Origin: Streptomyces pactum
Lineage (GTDB): Bacteria > Actinomycetota > Actinomycetes > Streptomycetales > Streptomycetaceae
Length of the DNA: 64,000 nucleotides
Reading direction: 5' to 3'
Assembly (NCBI RefSeq): GCF_002005225.1
Contig: NZ_CP019724.1
Location: 1,612,001 to 1,676,000, forward strand
Below the pieces are notes generated by a model, which was not told the origin of the DNA, did no database searches, and was given only the letters and a program-made list of their open reading frames with translations. Shown here piece by piece: positions 17,579 through 26,081 of the stretch (within the stretch, counting starts at the first letter, position 1; each line of letters begins with the position of its first letter). Position numbers and translations under genes: made by a program.

Positions 17579-17924
17579 GTCAGCCTCCGATCGTGTGGGT
17601 GCGGGGCCCTCGTCGGAGCACGGTGATCGTGTCGGCCCTGCGGCTGATGTCCTCGCCGGGCCACGTGCCAACGCCCCGGTCCGCACGAGGACCCGTCCTT
17701 GATGGATACCCGCTGTGAGCGCCGAGTCCGCGCCATCGGCCGGACCGATCAGGCCACCACCTCGATCCGGCCATCCTGGGACACCCGGGATCATTCGAGG
17801 GCATCTGCCGACCCAATTGGGTCAAGTATGGGCAGAAGGCGTTCCTCCGGAGGCGCTCCCCGGGACGATCCGGCGAGGACCGCGACCCGCGCGGACCGCA
17901 GCCTCTCCGTCCTGGGAGGACGCC
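17579..17924. promoter_or_regulatory. Divergent intergenic region with a 14-bp perfect palindrome at 17810-17823
   Basis: This 346-base interval separates the leftward small ORF/amidase pair from the rightward secreted peptidase. I see no protein-like frame in it. It holds a perfect 14-base palindrome, GACCCAATTGGGTC, about 100 bases before the peptidase start, in a locally AT-richer patch that also contains CAAGTATG. That is a plausible operator or promoter zone for the peptidase gene. A second, shorter palindrome (CCTCCGGAGG) lies near 17841. The binding protein is not identifiable. Confidence 0.4.
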
Positions 17925-19520
17925 ATGAGACAACGCGCAGCCGTACTGTGCGGCGCCGCCGTCATCGCCGCCGGGGCCGTCACGGCCGTCCCCGCCGAGG
18001 CCGGCGCACCGCACTCCGCGAGCGCGCCGCACCTCGCGAGCACCTCCCAGGCCGCGAAGCCCCGCTGGAAGAAGTGCGGCACGGCCGATTACCCGACCCT
18101 CCAGTGCGCGTCCCTGGCGGTGCCGCTCGACCACGCGCGTCCGGAGGGGAAGCGGATCACGCTGGCGCTGTCCCGCGTCCCGCACACCGCCGACACGTAC
18201 CAGGGCCCGTTGCTGGTCAACCCCGGCGGCCCCGGCGGCAGCGGGCTGACGCTCGCCGGGTTCGTGGCGTCCTCGCTGCCCGCGGAGGTGGCCGCCCAGT
18301 ACGACGTCATCGGCTTCGACCCGCGCGGTGTGGGCAGGAGCGAGCCCGCCCTGAACTGCCTGCCGGGCCACTTCGATCCGGTGCGCCCCGACTCCCTGCC
18401 CGTCACCCCGGCCGTCGAGCGGGCCAACCTCGCGCGCGCCAAGTCGTTCGCCGGGGCCTGCGGCGAGAAGTACGCGGACGTGCTGCCGTACATCGACACG
18501 GTCAGCACCGCTCGGGACGTGGACGCGATCCGCCGGGCGCTGGGCTCGGCACGGATCACCTACTTCGGCTACTCGTACGGCACCTACCTGGGCGCCGTCT
18601 ACGCCAAGCTCTACCCGCACCGGGTGCGGCGCCTGGTCCTGGACTCCGTCGTCGACCCGACCGACGTCTGGCACGACGCCAACCTCGACCAGGACCACGC
18701 CTTCAACGACCGCCACCGGGCCTTCCTCGCCTGGATCGCCGGGCACCACGCGACGTACGGGCTCGGCACCGACCCGGAGCGGGTCGAGGCCGCGTGGTAC
18801 GCCATGCGGACGGCGCTGGCGAAGAAGCCGGCGGGCGGGAAGGTCGGGGCCGCGGAGCTGGAGGACACCTTCATCCCCGGCGGGTACTACAACGGCTACT
18901 GGCCCTACCTCGCGGAGGCGTTCGCCGCGTACGCGCACGACGAGACCGCCGGCCCCCTGGTCGAGGCCTACGAGAACTTCGGGGCCGTGGACGCCTCCGG
19001 CGACAACGGATACAGCGTCTACACGGCCGTGGAGTGCCGGGACGCCGCCTGGCCGCGCGACTGGGACGCCTGGCGCGACGACAACTGGGACGTGTACGAG
19101 AAGGCGCCCTTCATGACGTGGAACAACGCCTGGTACAACGCGCCGTGCGCGTTCTGGCCCACGGACTCGAGGCGGCCGGTGGACGTCACCAACCACGAAC
19201 TGCCGCCGGCACTGCTGTTCCAGGCGACCGGCGACGCGGCCACCCCGTACGAGGGCGGCGTCACCGTGCACCGGCTGCTGCGCGGCTCCAGCATGGTGGT
19301 CGAGGAGGGCGGCGGGAACCACGGCATCACGCTGAGCGGGAACACCTGCCTGGACAAGCACCTGGCCGCCTACCTGGCCGACGGCACCGTGCCGCGTGGC
19401 GACGGCGAGGCGGACGCGGTGTGCCCGGCGCTGCCCGCGCCCGATCCGCCACAGTCCAAGGCGGCGTCGACGTCGTCACGCGGTTCGACACTGCACGGGC
19501 TGCTCGGCTTCCGGGGTTAG
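17925..19520 (+). CDS. Secreted tripeptidyl aminopeptidase-like alpha/beta hydrolase (Tap/SlpD/SlpE type)
   Basis: 531 residues from ATG 17925, preceded by GGGAGGA. An N-terminal signal peptide (RQR charge, then AAVLCGAAVIAAGAVTAV, cleavage probably near AEA-GA at 25-28) implies export. Catalytic residues: Ser217 in FGYSYGTYLG, Asp437 in ATGDAATPYE and His466 in GGNHGITL. The oxyanion loop NPGGPGGSG and FDPRGVGRSEP are diagnostic of the S33 mycelium-associated peptidases of Streptomyces, which remove tripeptides from exported proteins. The TAP-like C-terminal domain covers about 400-500. The last 30 residues are a low-complexity tail. Confidence 0.92.
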   Translation: MRQRAAVLCGAAVIAAGAVTAVPAEAGAPHSASAPHLASTSQAAKPRWKKCGTADYPTLQCASLAVPLDHARPEGKRITLALSRVPHTADTYQGPLLVNPGGPGGSGLTLAGFVASSLPAEVAAQYDVIGFDPRGVGRSEPALNCLPGHFDPVRPDSLPVTPAVERANLARAKSFAGACGEKYADVLPYIDTVSTARDVDAIRRALGSARITYFGYSYGTYLGAVYAKLYPHRVRRLVLDSVVDPTDVWHDANLDQDHAFNDRHRAFLAWIAGHHATYGLGTDPERVEAAWYAMRTALAKKPAGGKVGAAELEDTFIPGGYYNGYWPYLAEAFAAYAHDETAGPLVEAYENFGAVDASGDNGYSVYTAVECRDAAWPRDWDAWRDDNWDVYEKAPFMTWNNAWYNAPCAFWPTDSRRPVDVTNHELPPALLFQATGDAATPYEGGVTVHRLLRGSSMVVEEGGGNHGITLSGNTCLDKHLAAYLADGTVPRGDGEADAVCPALPAPDPPQSKAASTSSRGSTLHGLLGFRG

Positions 19521-19591
19521 CCCCTCCCGCTCGGCGGCCCGGCCGACGGCCCGTCGGGGCCGTTGTCGGACCCATGGCCCACCATGGACGC

Positions 19592-19990
19592 ATGAGTGAG
19601 CTGACCAGGATTCCCGCCCCCGACGGCGTCGCGCCCGCCGCCCAGTACGCCCATGTCGTCCTCGGCACCGGGCGGTTCGTGGCCGTCTCGGGCCAGCTCG
19701 CCCTGGACGAGGACGGCAGACTGGTCGGCGAGGGCGACCCGGCGGCCCAGGCCCGCCAGGTCTTCGAGAACCTGCGCCGGTGCCTGGCAGCGGCCGGCGC
19801 GGCCTTCGACGACGTGGTGAAGCTGACCTTCTTCGTCACGGACATGGCGCACATGTCCGCGATCCGCGCGGCCCGCGCCGAGCACATACCCGACGACCGG
19901 CTGCCGGCCGCGTCGGCGGTGCAGGTCGCCTCCCTGGTCCGGCCGGAATTCCTGATGGAGATCGAGGCGTTCGCGGTCGTGGCCCCGTGA
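19592..19990 (+). CDS. RidA family protein
   Basis: 132 residues from ATG 19592. Rid proteins are small homotrimers; RidA itself hydrolyses reactive enamines and imines such as 2-aminoacrylate, released by PLP enzymes. The fold is evident from VVLGTGRFVAVSGQLALDEDG, AARQVFENLRRCLAAAGAAFDDVVKLTFFVTDM and a C-terminal EFLMEIEAFAVV strand. The Arg that fixes the substrate carboxylate in RidA should sit near AASAVQVASLVRPEF; here the segment is changed from the usual 'R-A/T-x-V', so the catalytic class is uncertain. Its stop overlaps the start of the next GNAT gene by four bases. Confidence 0.88.
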   Translation: MSELTRIPAPDGVAPAAQYAHVVLGTGRFVAVSGQLALDEDGRLVGEGDPAAQARQVFENLRRCLAAAGAAFDDVVKLTFFVTDMAHMSAIRAARAEHIPDDRLPAASAVQVASLVRPEFLMEIEAFAVVAP

Positions 19991-20514
19991 GCGGGCCACG
20001 GGTGCGGGAGATGGGGCTCGCGGACTGCGACCGCGTGTCCGCGATCCGCGTCCGGGGCTGGCAGACGGCGTACCGGGGACTCATGCCGCAGCCGTACCTG
20101 GACCGGCTCGACGCGGGTGCGGACGCCGCACGGCGCCGCGGCCTGTTCACCCGCACCCCGGACGACGTGGTGAACCTGGTCGCCGAGGACGACGGCGGCA
20201 CGGTCGTCGGCTGGGCCTGCCACGGCCCGTACCGCGACGGTGAAACGCGCACCGCGGACGCCGAGTTGTACGCCCTCTACGTCGACGCCGGGCGTCTCGG
20301 CACCGGCGTCGGACAGGCCCTGCTCGGGGAGTCGGTGCGCCGGTGCACGGCCGCCGGGCACACGCGCGTGCTCCTGTGGGTGGTCGGGGGCAACACCCGG
20401 GCCCGCCGCTTCTACGAACGGGCCGGGTTCCGCGCCGACGGCGCCGAGGAGCCGTTCGAGGTGGACGGCGTCGAGGTGCCCGAGGTGCGGTACGCCAGGC
20501 ACCTGACCGGCTGA
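19987..20514 (+). CDS. GNAT family N-acetyltransferase
   Basis: 175 residues from GTG 19987, overlapping the RidA stop (GTGA), so translation is coupled. The beginning VREMGLADCDRVSAIRVRGWQTAYRGL is the usual first strand and helix of this GNAT subgroup. ELYALYVDAGRLGTGVGQALL contains the acetyl-CoA pyrophosphate-binding R/Q-x-x-G-x-G/A pattern, and NTRARRFYERAGFRADG the last beta-alpha unit. Acceptor unknown; many relatives are annotated as phosphinothricin-like or small-amine acetyltransferases without proof. Confidence 0.87.
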   Translation: MSGPRVREMGLADCDRVSAIRVRGWQTAYRGLMPQPYLDRLDAGADAARRRGLFTRTPDDVVNLVAEDDGGTVVGWACHGPYRDGETRTADAELYALYVDAGRLGTGVGQALLGESVRRCTAAGHTRVLLWVVGGNTRARRFYERAGFRADGAEEPFEVDGVEVPEVRYARHLTG

Positions 20515-20518
20515 CGGC

Positions 20519-21112
20519 TCACCGCTGCCCCGGGATCCGCGCCAGCGCCCGCACCGCCGCCTGTGCCAGTGCCGGGTGGGCCAGGGCGTCGTTCAGGACG
20601 GGAGTGGCACGGTCGTCGCCCAGCGCGCCGAGCCCGTCCACGCAGGCGAGCGCCACCCGCCGGTACGGGTCGTGCGGGCGCAGCCGCCGCTTCAGCGTGG
20701 TGATCAGGGCGGGCACGGCCTCGGGTGCCCTCAGTTCGACCAGCAGCCGCACCGGGTGCAGGGCGTAGGCGACCCGCATCTCGTTGGTGGCGAGGGCGGC
20801 CGCGGCGCGGGCGGTGCGGGGGTCGCCGAGGCGGGCGAGGGCGTGGGCGGCGGAGGCGCAGCGCGGCGGGTCGCGGTGGTTGAGCAGCAGTACGAGGGAC
20901 TCGAAGGCCCGCCGGTCCCCCGCCACGCCCAGCCGGAACGCGGCCAGTTCACGGGCCCAGAGCGGCTGTCCGGGCTCGGTGAGCACCGCGGCCAGCTCGT
21001 CCGGGTCCCCGGTCGCCACGAGACGGTCGTACACCGCCGAGGCAGCCGTCGCGCCCGACGCCGCCGACTCGGCCCGTAAGCGCTCCGTGAGCGATCGCGA
21101 CTCTTCGTCCAT
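20519..21112 (-). CDS. HEAT-repeat protein
   Basis: 197 residues from ATG 21112. The sequence is a series of helical pairs typical of HEAT/PBS-lyase-like repeats: LAAFRLGVAGDRRAFESLVLLL, AAHALARLGDPRTARAAAALA, PEAVPALITTLKRRLRPHDPYRRVALACVDGLGALGDDRATPVLNDAL. Such proteins are binding scaffolds; no enzymatic residues are expected. It converges on the GNAT gene (four bases between stops) and is divergent from the 3-hydroxyacyl-CoA dehydrogenase gene, to which it has no obvious functional link. Confidence 0.8.
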   Translation of the reverse strand: MDEESRSLTERLRAESAASGATAASAVYDRLVATGDPDELAAVLTEPGQPLWARELAAFRLGVAGDRRAFESLVLLLNHRDPPRCASAAHALARLGDPRTARAAAALATNEMRVAYALHPVRLLVELRAPEAVPALITTLKRRLRPHDPYRRVALACVDGLGALGDDRATPVLNDALAHPALAQAAVRALARIPGQR

Positions 21113-21531
21113 GACACCGAGGTTAGAGGCGTCACAGGGCCTGTGGGACGTACATCACGAACACCGGGGGCTGGCGCGCTCGTTACCCGCGAGTTAATCT
21201 CAGACGAGCGAGTCACCCACTCGCGGTACTCCTCACGGCGGTCTGGTGACGCGGCCACCGTGAGAGCAGAGAGCAGTCGGTTCGGCACCCCAGGTGCCCG
21301 AGTACTCAAGTACCCGGGTGCCGGGGTACCGCAGTACGGCTCGGCCTCGGGACAGGGCCGGTCGGAGACCGCCGCCGTGCGGGCGTGTGCACGCCCCGAG
21401 CGACGGCACCGGGCGTGTGCGCCAGTCAGCCCGGCAACACCCGCACTCCACTCCATTGCCCACGCATCCGGTGCGCCTCCCGGCGCGTCCGGGCGTGTTC
21501 CCGTCGTCACCCTCATTCCTGGAGTCCCGCG
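21113..21531. promoter_or_regulatory. Intergenic region upstream of the 3-hydroxyacyl-CoA dehydrogenase gene
   Basis: 419 bases without a credible gene. Near 21210-21226 lies GCGAGT-CACCC-ACTCGC, a six-base inverted repeat. Around 21300-21340 there is a dense cluster of GTAC-centred inverted repeats: GAGTACTC at 21300-21307, GTACCC (21310-21315) facing GGGTAC (21324-21329), and AGTAC again near 21332. The interval must hold divergent promoters for the HEAT gene and the dehydrogenase; I cannot fix -10 or -35 elements with confidence. Confidence 0.4.
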
Positions 21532-23337
21532 ATGGCCACTCCCCTGTCCGACGCCCCTCTGTCCCCGCTCCAGACCATCGCCGTCGTCGGCCTCGGCACC
21601 ATGGGCACCGGCATCGCCGAGGTCCTGGCCCGGGCCGGCCGCGTCGTCGTCGGCATCGACTCCAGTGAGGCGCAGGCCGCGACGGCCGTCGCCGCGCTGG
21701 AGTCCTCCACCGCCCGTGCCGTCGAGCGCGGACGCCTCACCGAGCGGGAGCGCGCCGACGCCCTCGCCCGGGTCAGCACCTCCACCGACCTGCGGGCGGC
21801 GGCCGACGCCGACCTGGTGATCGAGGTGGTCCCGGAGTCGTACGAGGTCAAGCAGCAGGTCTTCCGGGAGCTGGACGGGATCGTGCGCCCCGAAACGATC
21901 CTGGCGACCGGCACCAACGCCCTGTCCGTGACGCGCCTGGCCGCCGACTCGGCCCGCCCGGAGCGGGTGCTGGGCATGCACTTCTTCAACCCGGCGCCGG
22001 CGATGAAGCTGGTGGAGGTCGTCTCCTCCGTGCTGACCGCACCGGGCGCCGTCACCGCGGTCACCGACCTCGCCCTGGACCTCGGCAAGGAGCCCGTCGC
22101 GGTCGGCGACCGGCCCGGGTTCGTCGCCGACGGGCTGCTGTTCGGCTACCTCAACCAGGCCGCGGCGATGTACGAGGCGAACTACGCCTCCCGCGAGGAC
22201 ATCGACGCCGCGATGCGGCTCGGCTGCGGCCTGCCGATGGGCCCGCTGACCCTGCTGGACCTGATCGGCGTGGACACCGCGCGCACGGTCCTGGAGGCCA
22301 TGTACGCCGCCTCCCACGACCGTCTGCACGCCCCGGCGCCGATCCTGAGGCAGCTCAGCGAGGCGGGCCTGACGGGTCGCAAGGCCGGACGCGGCTTCTA
22401 CACCTACGAGGCCCCGGGCAGCGCGGTCGTCGTGCCGGACTCACTGACCCCGCGCGCGAGCGGGACGGCGGTCCCGGGCCGTCCCGTGCGGGCGGTGGGC
22501 GTCGCGGGTTCGGGCACCATGGCGTCCGGCATCGCCGAGGTCTTCGCCAAGGCCGGGTACGAGGTCGTCCTCGCCGCCCGCAGCGCGGAGAAGGCGCAGA
22601 CGGCCAAGGCCCGGATCGGCAAGTCCCTGGCGCGCGGCGTCGACAAGGGCAGGATGACCGCCGAGGCCGCCGCGCAGACGCTGGAGCGGATCACTCCGAC
22701 GGGGACGTACGACGACTTCGCCGACGTCGATCTGGCGGTGGAGGCGGTCGCCGAGGACCTGGAGGTCAAGCGGCAACTGTTCGCCACGCTGGACAAGGTC
22801 TGCAAACCGGGTGCGGTGCTGGCCACCACCACGTCCTCCCTGCCCGTCGTCGCCTGCGCCCGTGCCACCTCGCGCCCGCAGGACGTGATCGGCATGCACT
22901 TCTTCAATCCGGCGCCGGCCATGAAGCTGGTCGAGGTGGTGCGTACCGTGCTGACCTCCGACGACGTGCACGCCACCGTCCGCGAGGTCTGCGCGAAGAT
23001 CCGCAAGCACCCCGTGGACTGCGGTGACCGGGCCGGGTTCATCGTGAACGCGCTGCTGTTCCCGTACCTCAACAACGCGGTCAAGATGGTGCAGGAGCAC
23101 TACGCGACGCTCGACGACATCGACGCGGCGATGAAGCTGGGCGGCGGCTACCCGATGGGGCCCTTCGAGCTGCTGGACGTGGTCGGGCTGGACGTCTCGC
23201 TCGCCATCGAGAAGGTCCTGCACCGCGAGTTCCGCGACCCGGGCCTGGCCCCGGCGCCGCTCCTGGAGCACTTGGTGGCCGCGGGCTGCCTCGGCCGCAA
23301 GACGGGCCGCGGCTTTCGCGAATATGCCCGCCGCTGA
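21532..23337 (+). CDS. Tandem-fused 3-hydroxyacyl-CoA (3-hydroxybutyryl-CoA) dehydrogenase
   Basis: 601 residues from ATG 21532; the open frame upstream is not protein-like. It is two complete dehydrogenases end to end. Each half (about 12-300 and 318-601) has an NAD-binding loop (VVGLGTMGTGIAEV; VAGSGTMASGIAEV), the catalytic-His segment GMHFFNPAPAMKLVEVV, and a C-terminal domain with DIDAAM and GRKxGRGF. The reaction would be interconversion of acetoacetyl-CoA and 3-hydroxybutyryl-CoA, the step before crotonyl-CoA, fitting the ccr cluster downstream. The second loop has GSGTMA rather than GxGxxG, a small change from the first. A TetR gene follows. Confidence 0.93.
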   Translation: MATPLSDAPLSPLQTIAVVGLGTMGTGIAEVLARAGRVVVGIDSSEAQAATAVAALESSTARAVERGRLTERERADALARVSTSTDLRAAADADLVIEVVPESYEVKQQVFRELDGIVRPETILATGTNALSVTRLAADSARPERVLGMHFFNPAPAMKLVEVVSSVLTAPGAVTAVTDLALDLGKEPVAVGDRPGFVADGLLFGYLNQAAAMYEANYASREDIDAAMRLGCGLPMGPLTLLDLIGVDTARTVLEAMYAASHDRLHAPAPILRQLSEAGLTGRKAGRGFYTYEAPGSAVVVPDSLTPRASGTAVPGRPVRAVGVAGSGTMASGIAEVFAKAGYEVVLAARSAEKAQTAKARIGKSLARGVDKGRMTAEAAAQTLERITPTGTYDDFADVDLAVEAVAEDLEVKRQLFATLDKVCKPGAVLATTTSSLPVVACARATSRPQDVIGMHFFNPAPAMKLVEVVRTVLTSDDVHATVREVCAKIRKHPVDCGDRAGFIVNALLFPYLNNAVKMVQEHYATLDDIDAAMKLGGGYPMGPFELLDVVGLDVSLAIEKVLHREFRDPGLAPAPLLEHLVAAGCLGRKTGRGFREYARR

Positions 23338-23458
23338 GCGACCGGGCGACCGGTTGCGGTCCGAGGAGGACTGGGGCGGACTGCTCGGTCCGGCCGGGGC
23401 TCCGCCGCCCGCCCCGGCCGGGTGCCCGCCGCCCGCCCCCGGTGGGCCCGGTGGGTCT

Positions 23459-23481
23459 CCCCCGTCCTGCCCGGACGGGGG
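23459..23481 (+). terminator. Strong GC hairpin after the dehydrogenase gene
   Basis: A nine-base perfect stem, CCCCCGTCC (23459-23467) with GGACGGGGG (23473-23481), closes a five-base loop about 120 bases after the dehydrogenase stop. There is no T tract, but U-less hairpins commonly terminate in streptomycetes. It separates the dehydrogenase from the TetR gene. Confidence 0.45.
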
Positions 23482-23490
23482 AATCCCCGG

Positions 23491-23502
23491 TCACGCGCGT
23501 GA
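23491..23502. promoter_or_regulatory. 12-bp palindrome before the TetR regulator gene
   Basis: TCACGCGCGTGA is a perfect palindrome 29 bases upstream of the regulator's ATG. TetR regulators often bind a palindrome in their own promoter, so this is a candidate autoregulatory operator. Its half-site (TCACGC) shares GTGA/TCAC-type bases with the TGACAC half-site found before ccr, but the two are not the same sequence. Confidence 0.35.
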
Positions 23503-23530
23503 TCGCGCGCACATGCAGTACGTTCGGGTC

Positions 23531-24346
23531 ATGTCCCAGCCCGCCAAGTCCTCACGTACACCAGCTACGCCCGACGCGCCGGAGAGCGCGGCCGGCAGCC
23601 GAGCCGCGGCCCAGCGGCTCAAAATGCGCCGGGAGCTGGCGGCAGCCGCGATGGAGCTGTTCGCGACCAAGGGGTACGAGGCGACCACCGTCGACGAGAT
23701 CGCGGCCCAGGCAGGGGTCGCCCGCCGCACCTTCTTCCGGCACTTCCGTTCCAAGGAAGAGGCGATCTTCCCGGACCACGACGACACCCTGGTCCGCGCC
23801 GAGGCCGTGCTCAACGCGGCACCCGCGCACGAGCATCCGCTCGACACGGTGTGCCGGGGCATCAAGGAAGTCATGAAGATGTACGCGGCCCGGCCGGAGA
23901 TCTCGGTCGCCCGCTACAAGCTGACGCGTGAGGTCCCGACCCTGCGTGAGGCGGAGATCGCGTCGGTGGCCCGCTACGAGCGCCTCTTCACCCGCTATCT
24001 GCTCGGCCACTTCGACGAGCACGCGCACGACGACGACGCCAACGACGACCCGCTGCTGGCCGAGGTCGCCGCGTCCGCCGTGGTCACCGCCCACAACCAC
24101 GTGCTGCGGCGCTGGCTCCGGGCGGGCGGGCAGGGGGACGTGGAGGCCCAGCTCGACCACGCCTTCGCGATCGTGCGCAGGACGTTCGGCACCGGCATCG
24201 GCGCGGGGCGCGGCACGGCGTCCGCCGCGCGGCCGGCCGCCTCCGCCGCCTCCGTGCAGGGCGAGGTGCTGGTGACGGTCGCACGCACCGACGCGCCGCT
24301 GCACGAGGTCATGCGCACCATCGAGCAGGCACTCAAGGAGCGCTGA
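23531..24346 (+). CDS. TetR family transcriptional regulator, likely of the ethylmalonyl-CoA genes
   Basis: 271 residues from ATG 23531; an ATG at 23513 would add six residues. After an Ala/Pro-rich 30-residue arm, the DNA-binding domain spans about 35-85: RELAAAAMELFATKGYEATTVDEIAAQAGVARRTFFRHFRSKEEAI, with the recognition helix at VARRTFFRHF. The C-terminal ligand domain is helical, and an extra tail (about 225-271) ends LVTVARTDAPLHEVMRTIEQ. Placed between two genes of crotonyl-CoA metabolism and running toward ccr, it probably controls one or both; the ligand may be an acyl-CoA, which is inference only. A strong terminator follows it. Confidence 0.9.
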   Translation: MSQPAKSSRTPATPDAPESAAGSRAAAQRLKMRRELAAAAMELFATKGYEATTVDEIAAQAGVARRTFFRHFRSKEEAIFPDHDDTLVRAEAVLNAAPAHEHPLDTVCRGIKEVMKMYAARPEISVARYKLTREVPTLREAEIASVARYERLFTRYLLGHFDEHAHDDDANDDPLLAEVAASAVVTAHNHVLRRWLRAGGQGDVEAQLDHAFAIVRRTFGTGIGAGRGTASAARPAASAASVQGEVLVTVARTDAPLHEVMRTIEQALKER

Positions 24347-24367
24347 TCCGCCCTCCCCCGCTGTGAG

Positions 24368-24393
24368 AACGGCCACCCTCCGGGTGGCCGTTT
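24368..24393 (+). terminator. Rho-independent terminator after the TetR gene
   Basis: AACGGCCACC (24368-24377) pairs with GGTGGCCGTT (24383-24392) across a five-base loop, and the stem runs directly into TTTT (24391-24394). It lies 22 bases after the regulator's stop and would insulate the ccr promoter from read-through. Confidence 0.85.
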
Positions 24394-24474
24394 TCGCATG
24401 TCGATGTCCCTTTTCTGAGCTCTCTCGACCCTCATTCGATCGATCATCGCTCATCTGTCGGGTAAAGATTTCAT

Positions 24475-24531
24475 CTGAGTGCAGGTTCTGGCACTCAGTG
24501 CCTTGCGGGGTGACACGCGGTGTCATACGTT
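24475..24531 (+). promoter_or_regulatory. ccr operon promoter with two inverted repeats
   Basis: A sigma-70-like promoter is readable: -35 TTGCGG at 24503-24508 and -10 TACGTT at 24526-24531 with a 17-base spacer. Inside the spacer lies a perfect repeat TGACAC-GCG-GTGTCA (24511-24525), just where a repressor would block polymerase. Upstream, CTGAGTGC (24475-24482) faces GCACTCAG (24491-24498) across eight bases, a second candidate site. The predicted start leaves an untranslated leader of about 190 bases before the GTG at 24725. The remaining leader, 24540-24710, shows no gene. Confidence 0.6.
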
Positions 24532-24724
24532 GAAGGTGTCCGGGCTGTCCCCGCAAGCGATCGCCTGCGTGCCCGGCGCCTGCGTCACAGGCACCCTCCG
24601 CGCCACAAAGCGCTGCCGAACAGCACCACCGCCGAACCGACGGCCCCCTCGATCCGATCCTCAGCAGCACCGACGTAACCCTCAGCGCCCCTCCCTCAGG
24701 GCGCTCGACGCCGGAGGCAACACC

Positions 24725-26068
24725 GTGACCATGAAGGACATCCTGGCCGCGATCCAGTCGCCCGAGTCCACCTCGGCCGACTTCGCCGCTCTCGCGCTCC
24801 CCGAGTCGTACCGCGCGATCACCGTGCACAAGGACGAGACGGAGATGTTCGCGGGCCTCGAAACCCGCGACAAGGACCCCCGCAAGTCGATCCACCTGGA
24901 CGAGGTGCCGCTGCCCGAGCTGGGCCCCGGCGAGGCCCTGGTGGCCGTGATGGCCTCCTCGGTCAACTACAACTCGGTGTGGACCTCGATCTTCGAGCCC
25001 CTGTCGACGTTCGGCTTCCTGGAGCGCTACGGCAGGGTCAGCGAGCTCACCAAGCGCCACGACCTGCCGTACCACATCATCGGCTCCGACCTGGCCGGCG
25101 TCGTCCTGCGCACCGGCCCGGGCGTCAACGCCTGGCAGCCCGGCGACGAGGTCGTCGCGCACTGCCTCTCCGTCGAGCTGGAGTCCTCGGACGGCCACAA
25201 CGACACGATGCTCGACCCCGAGCAGCGCATCTGGGGCTTCGAGACCAACTTCGGCGGCCTGGCGGAGATCGCCCTCGTCAAGTCCAACCAGCTCATGCCC
25301 AAGCCGGACCACCTGAGCTGGGAGGAGGCCGCCGCCCCGGGCCTGGTCAACTCCACCGCGTACCGCCAGCTCGTCTCCCGCAACGGCGCCCAGATGAAGC
25401 AGGGCGACAACGTCCTGATCTGGGGCGCGAGCGGCGGGCTCGGCTCCTACGCCACCCAGTTCGCGCTGGCCGGCGGGGCGACGCCGATCTGCGTCGTCTC
25501 CAGCGAGCAGAAGGCGGAGATCTGCCGGCGCATGGGCGCCGAGCACATCATCGACCGCAACGCCGAGGACTACCGGTTCTGGAAGGACGAGCACACCCAG
25601 GACCCGAAGGAGTGGAAGCGCTTCGGCAAGCGCATCCGCGAACTCACCGGCGGCGAGGACGTGGACATCGTCTTCGAACACCCGGGCCGCGAGACCTTCG
25701 GCGCCTCCGTGTACGTCACCCGCAAGGGCGGCACGATCGTCACCTGCGCGTCCACCTCCGGGTACGACCACCAGTACGACAACCGCTACCTGTGGATGTC
25801 CCTCAAGCGGATCATCGGCTCCCACTTCGCCAACTACCGCGAGGCCTGGGAGGCCAACCGCCTCATCGCCAAGGGCAAGATCCACCCGACGCTCTCCAAG
25901 GTGTACTCCCTTGAGGACACCGGCCAGGCCGCCCACGACGTCCACCGCAACGCCCACCAGGGCAAGGTCGGCGTGCTGTGCCTGGCCCCCGAGGAGGGCA
26001 TGGGCGTGCGCGACCAGGAGATGCGCGCCAAGCACGTCGACGCCATCAACCGCTTCCGGAACGTCTGA
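24725..26068 (+). CDS. ccr: Crotonyl-CoA carboxylase/reductase
   Basis: 447 residues from GTG 24725, chosen over ATG 24731 because GGAGG sits seven bases before it and the start MTMKDIL matches streptomycete Ccr. The enzyme carboxylates crotonyl-CoA with CO2 and NADPH to (2S)-ethylmalonyl-CoA, the committing step of the ethylmalonyl-CoA pathway and a source of polyketide extender units. It is an MDR-fold protein with nucleotide loop WGASGGLGSYATQ. CO2-pocket residues known from Kitasatospora Ccr appear: Asn81, Phe172/Glu173 (WGFETNFGG) and His367 (GSHFANYREA), offset by two after an insertion. It is the first gene of ccr-ecm-mcl-mch-mcd, with 13 bases before ecm. Confidence 0.97.
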   Translation: MTMKDILAAIQSPESTSADFAALALPESYRAITVHKDETEMFAGLETRDKDPRKSIHLDEVPLPELGPGEALVAVMASSVNYNSVWTSIFEPLSTFGFLERYGRVSELTKRHDLPYHIIGSDLAGVVLRTGPGVNAWQPGDEVVAHCLSVELESSDGHNDTMLDPEQRIWGFETNFGGLAEIALVKSNQLMPKPDHLSWEEAAAPGLVNSTAYRQLVSRNGAQMKQGDNVLIWGASGGLGSYATQFALAGGATPICVVSSEQKAEICRRMGAEHIIDRNAEDYRFWKDEHTQDPKEWKRFGKRIRELTGGEDVDIVFEHPGRETFGASVYVTRKGGTIVTCASTSGYDHQYDNRYLWMSLKRIIGSHFANYREAWEANRLIAKGKIHPTLSKVYSLEDTGQAAHDVHRNAHQGKVGVLCLAPEEGMGVRDQEMRAKHVDAINRFRNV

Positions 26069-26081
26069 GGAGCGCCGCCGC

